The position numbers and the translations under genes are program-made. Shown in pieces: positions 34,116 through 35,667 of a DNA stretch of 35,667 nt (within the stretch, counting starts at the first letter, position 1; each line of letters opens with the position of its first letter). The DNA comes from JBOHNM01 sp050730675 (GTDB taxonomy: Bacteria; Planctomycetota; Phycisphaerae; Phycisphaerales; UBA1924), in NCBI GenBank assembly GCA_050730675.1, contig JBOHNM010000021.1, positions 1-35,667 on the forward strand, given 5' to 3'. The notes beneath the pieces were generated by a model, which worked only from the letters and a program-made list of their open reading frames with translations, was not told where the DNA came from and made no database searches.

Positions 34116-34907
34116 TCACCCGCACTTCGGAACTCGCCCGGAAGCGCGCGCCTGCTGGTAGGCGGGCGCCAAGGTTCCGGCACGGTTGCGCAGTTCCTGA
34201 ATGCGGGATTGCGGATTGGGGTGGGTGGAGAGCCATTCAGGCTGACGGCCGCCGCCTGCGGCGATCATGTTCTGCCATAGGTTGACGGCTTGGGCGGGAT
34301 CGAAGCCGGCTTCGGCCATCAAACGCTGCCCCACTACATCGGCCTCGGTTTCCTGCGCACGCGAGCCCGGAAGCAGGAAGCCGGTCTGCGCCAGCAAACT
34401 CCCGCCCTGGGTCGCCAACGTGCCGTAATCGCCGGCCAAGGCGCCGAGCAGCTGCACGGCGCCCGAGGCGCCCATCTGCCGGGTGATGCGTTCGTCATGA
34501 TGGCGTTCGACGACGTGTCCGATCTCGTGCGCCAGCACCGCCGCCAACTGGTCCTGATTCTTGGCCACAGTGAAAATGCCGGTGTTTACGCCCACCTTGC
34601 CGCCGGGCAGCGCGAATGCATTGGGTTCTTTATCGGCGAACAGAGCGGTTTCCCAGGTCACGCTCCGGGCCTGCGGCGGCAATTGCCGAACCAGCGCATT
34701 GACCACGCAGCGCACGTAGGCGTTCTGTTTGGCGTCGTTGCTCAGCGGGCCCTTGGTTTTCGCCTCGACGAAAGCCTGCGCTCCCAACTGGTTGAGCTGC
34801 TGTTCCGAGACGCCGCCCACGTACTGCCTGCGGCCCGTGGAAGACGTTGTGGTGGCGCAAGCCGCCAGCCCGGCAATGATCGCAGCCGATAGTAACCAGT
34901 GTTTCAT
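34116..34907 (-). CDS. M48-family lipoprotein metalloprotease
   Basis: The 263-residue protein has a lipobox LAAC (Cys17), then a zinc-protease domain with HEIGH (His127, Glu128, His131) and a third ligand in ETEADVVG (Glu186/Asp190 region), as in LoiP/YcaL/BepA-type M48 enzymes. It probably faces the periplasm attached to the membrane and acts in outer-membrane protein quality control by family analogy. A GGAGGGG ribosome site precedes the ATG at 34907. The C-terminal THPNPQSRIQEL is also typical. It lies upstream of the TPR gene in the same direction. Confidence 0.92.
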   Translation of the reverse strand: MKHWLLSAAIIAGLAACATTTSSTGRRQYVGGVSEQQLNQLGAQAFVEAKTKGPLSNDAKQNAYVRCVVNALVRQLPPQARSVTWETALFADKEPNAFALPGGKVGVNTGIFTVAKNQDQLAAVLAHEIGHVVERHHDERITRQMGASGAVQLLGALAGDYGTLATQGGSLLAQTGFLLPGSRAQETEADVVGQRLMAEAGFDPAQAVNLWQNMIAAGGGRQPEWLSTHPNPQSRIQELRNRAGTLAPAYQQARASGRVPKCG

Positions 34908-34975
34908 TCAACGCCCCTCCGGTGAATGCAGAGTTTGGCGAGTGACGTCTTAACTTTTCGTCAAACCACTGGCTT

Positions 34976-35667
34976 TCAGCTGCCTGAGGAGAGGTTCAAC
35001 AGCACCAGCGCTATGGCATTGTTCAGCGCGTGGGCGCCGATCGCGGCCCAGAGGGTGCGCGTACGCCAGTAGACGAACGCGAAGGCGGCGCCCATGAATG
35101 CGTAGGTCAACCAGAGCACGCCCGTCGCCTGCCAGCTGTTGCCCGTGGTGCCGGGGATTTCATGCATCAGCGCGAAAGCGGCGCTGCTCAGCAGCACGCC
35201 CAGCCAGGGACGTCCGGACGCCCACAACCTGCCGAACAGCACCCTGCGGAACAACAGTTCTTCGTAAGCCGGCGCCAGCAATACCCCGAACAGCAGCATG
35301 AAGGCCGGGCTTGCGACGAACGCCGCTTCGATCAGCGCAAGGTTGGTGGGTTGGGGTTCGATGCCGAAATGCTGGCCCAGGAAACTCAGGCCCGAACTGA
35401 CCACGAAGGTGACCGCGGCGGTCGCAGCCACCCAGCCCCAGGTACCCAGGCGCCGGGCGGCCTGTCGGGAAACCATGCGCTCATCGCGCGTGGCCCGGCG
35501 GCGCCAGTAATACACCAGCAACGCCGCGCCACCGGTGCTGATCAGGGTCATCCAGATCATGGCGATAGCGCCGGGCTCGCCCAGCGCCCGCATGACGCTG
35601 GCCGGATCGGTAGCGCCGCCCTGGACGGCGATCTGCACGCCCTTCAACGCGGCCCAGACCGCTCCAC
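34976..35667 (-). CDS. CPBP-family intramembrane metalloprotease, 5' end outside window
   Basis: The frame is open to the window edge; a TTG at 35647 is available but the sequence upstream of it still reads as protein (AVWAALKG), so the gene probably starts outside. Several hydrophobic segments carry the CPBP (Rce1-like) motifs EELLFRRVLFGRL (EExxxR), FALMHE and HALNNA (HxxxN). Such membrane proteases act in prenyl-protein or bacteriocin-related processing, but the substrate cannot be told. It precedes the M48 gene in the same direction. Confidence 0.85.
   Translation of the reverse strand, partial: GAVWAALKGVQIAVQGGATDPASVMRALGEPGAIAMIWMTLISTGGAALLVYYWRRRATRDERMVSRQAARRLGTWGWVAATAAVTFVVSSGLSFLGQHFGIEPQPTNLALIEAAFVASPAFMLLFGVLLAPAYEELLFRRVLFGRLWASGRPWLGVLLSSAAFALMHEIPGTTGNSWQATGVLWLTYAFMGAAFAFVYWRTRTLWAAIGAHALNNAIALVLLNLSSGS

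Overview
The window joins two unrelated genomes. Positions 1 to about 32,440 look like a high-GC planctomycete of the Phycisphaerae type. The evidence is several small membrane or secreted proteins of planctomycete character (a YdjY-domain lipoprotein, Cys4-ribbon membrane proteins), a pseudopilin/GspE-GspF operon, lipid A and peptidoglycan genes together, and a dispersed 'CTCTGTG' repeat. From about 32,465 to the end the genes are of Xanthomonadaceae type (Lysobacter/Stenotrophomonas-like tonB, its TPR neighbour, an M48 lipoprotein protease, a CPBP membrane protease). The join lies inside a GGC/GGG tract (32434-32465) that reads as poly-Gly in the planctomycete pseudopilin on + and as poly-Pro in TonB on -. 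This is best explained as an assembly chimera, so gene neighbourhood must not be read across it.

Layout of the planctomycete part. 1-5100: the end of a small membrane protein gene, an RsmB-type rRNA cytosine methyltransferase, then a two-component operon on the opposite strand (sensor kinase, Cys4-ribbon membrane protein, receiver-XRE regulator), followed by lpxB. 6400-9150: a secreted protein of unknown function, then a small defence-like locus: a divergent pair made of a candidate PD-(D/E)XK nuclease with two tiny downstream ORFs on -, and a ParD/ParE-type toxin-antitoxin pair on +, sharing one palindrome and one symmetric -10 box. 9147-14542: a complete branched-chain amino acid type ABC importer (livK-H-M-G-F on -) with a terminator hairpin and a new -10 box after livK, and unusual insertions in both permeases. 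14659-17234: two conserved small membrane proteins, a Bcp/PrxQ peroxiredoxin, and panB with an 11-G tract. 17253-20870 (-): a class IV aminotransferase resembling D-amino acid transaminase, a frameshifted membrane protein, murD and a YdjY lipoprotein. 21048-25488: a gene with an in-frame TGA, priA with a low-complexity insertion, and carA. 25644-32440: a secreted Gly/Asn-rich LTxxQ protein, then a type II secretion/type IV pilus-like operon gspE-F-G-H-I-J cut by the join.

A feature not explained by the genes themselves is that at least nine gene starts carry a TAnnnT box (TAGACT, TACACT, TATACT and similar) only 5-6 bases before an ATG or GTG. That geometry puts transcription start at or beside the start codon and predicts leaderless mRNAs. 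It also settles several start codons. No rRNA, tRNA, CRISPR array, insertion sequence or replication origin was seen.
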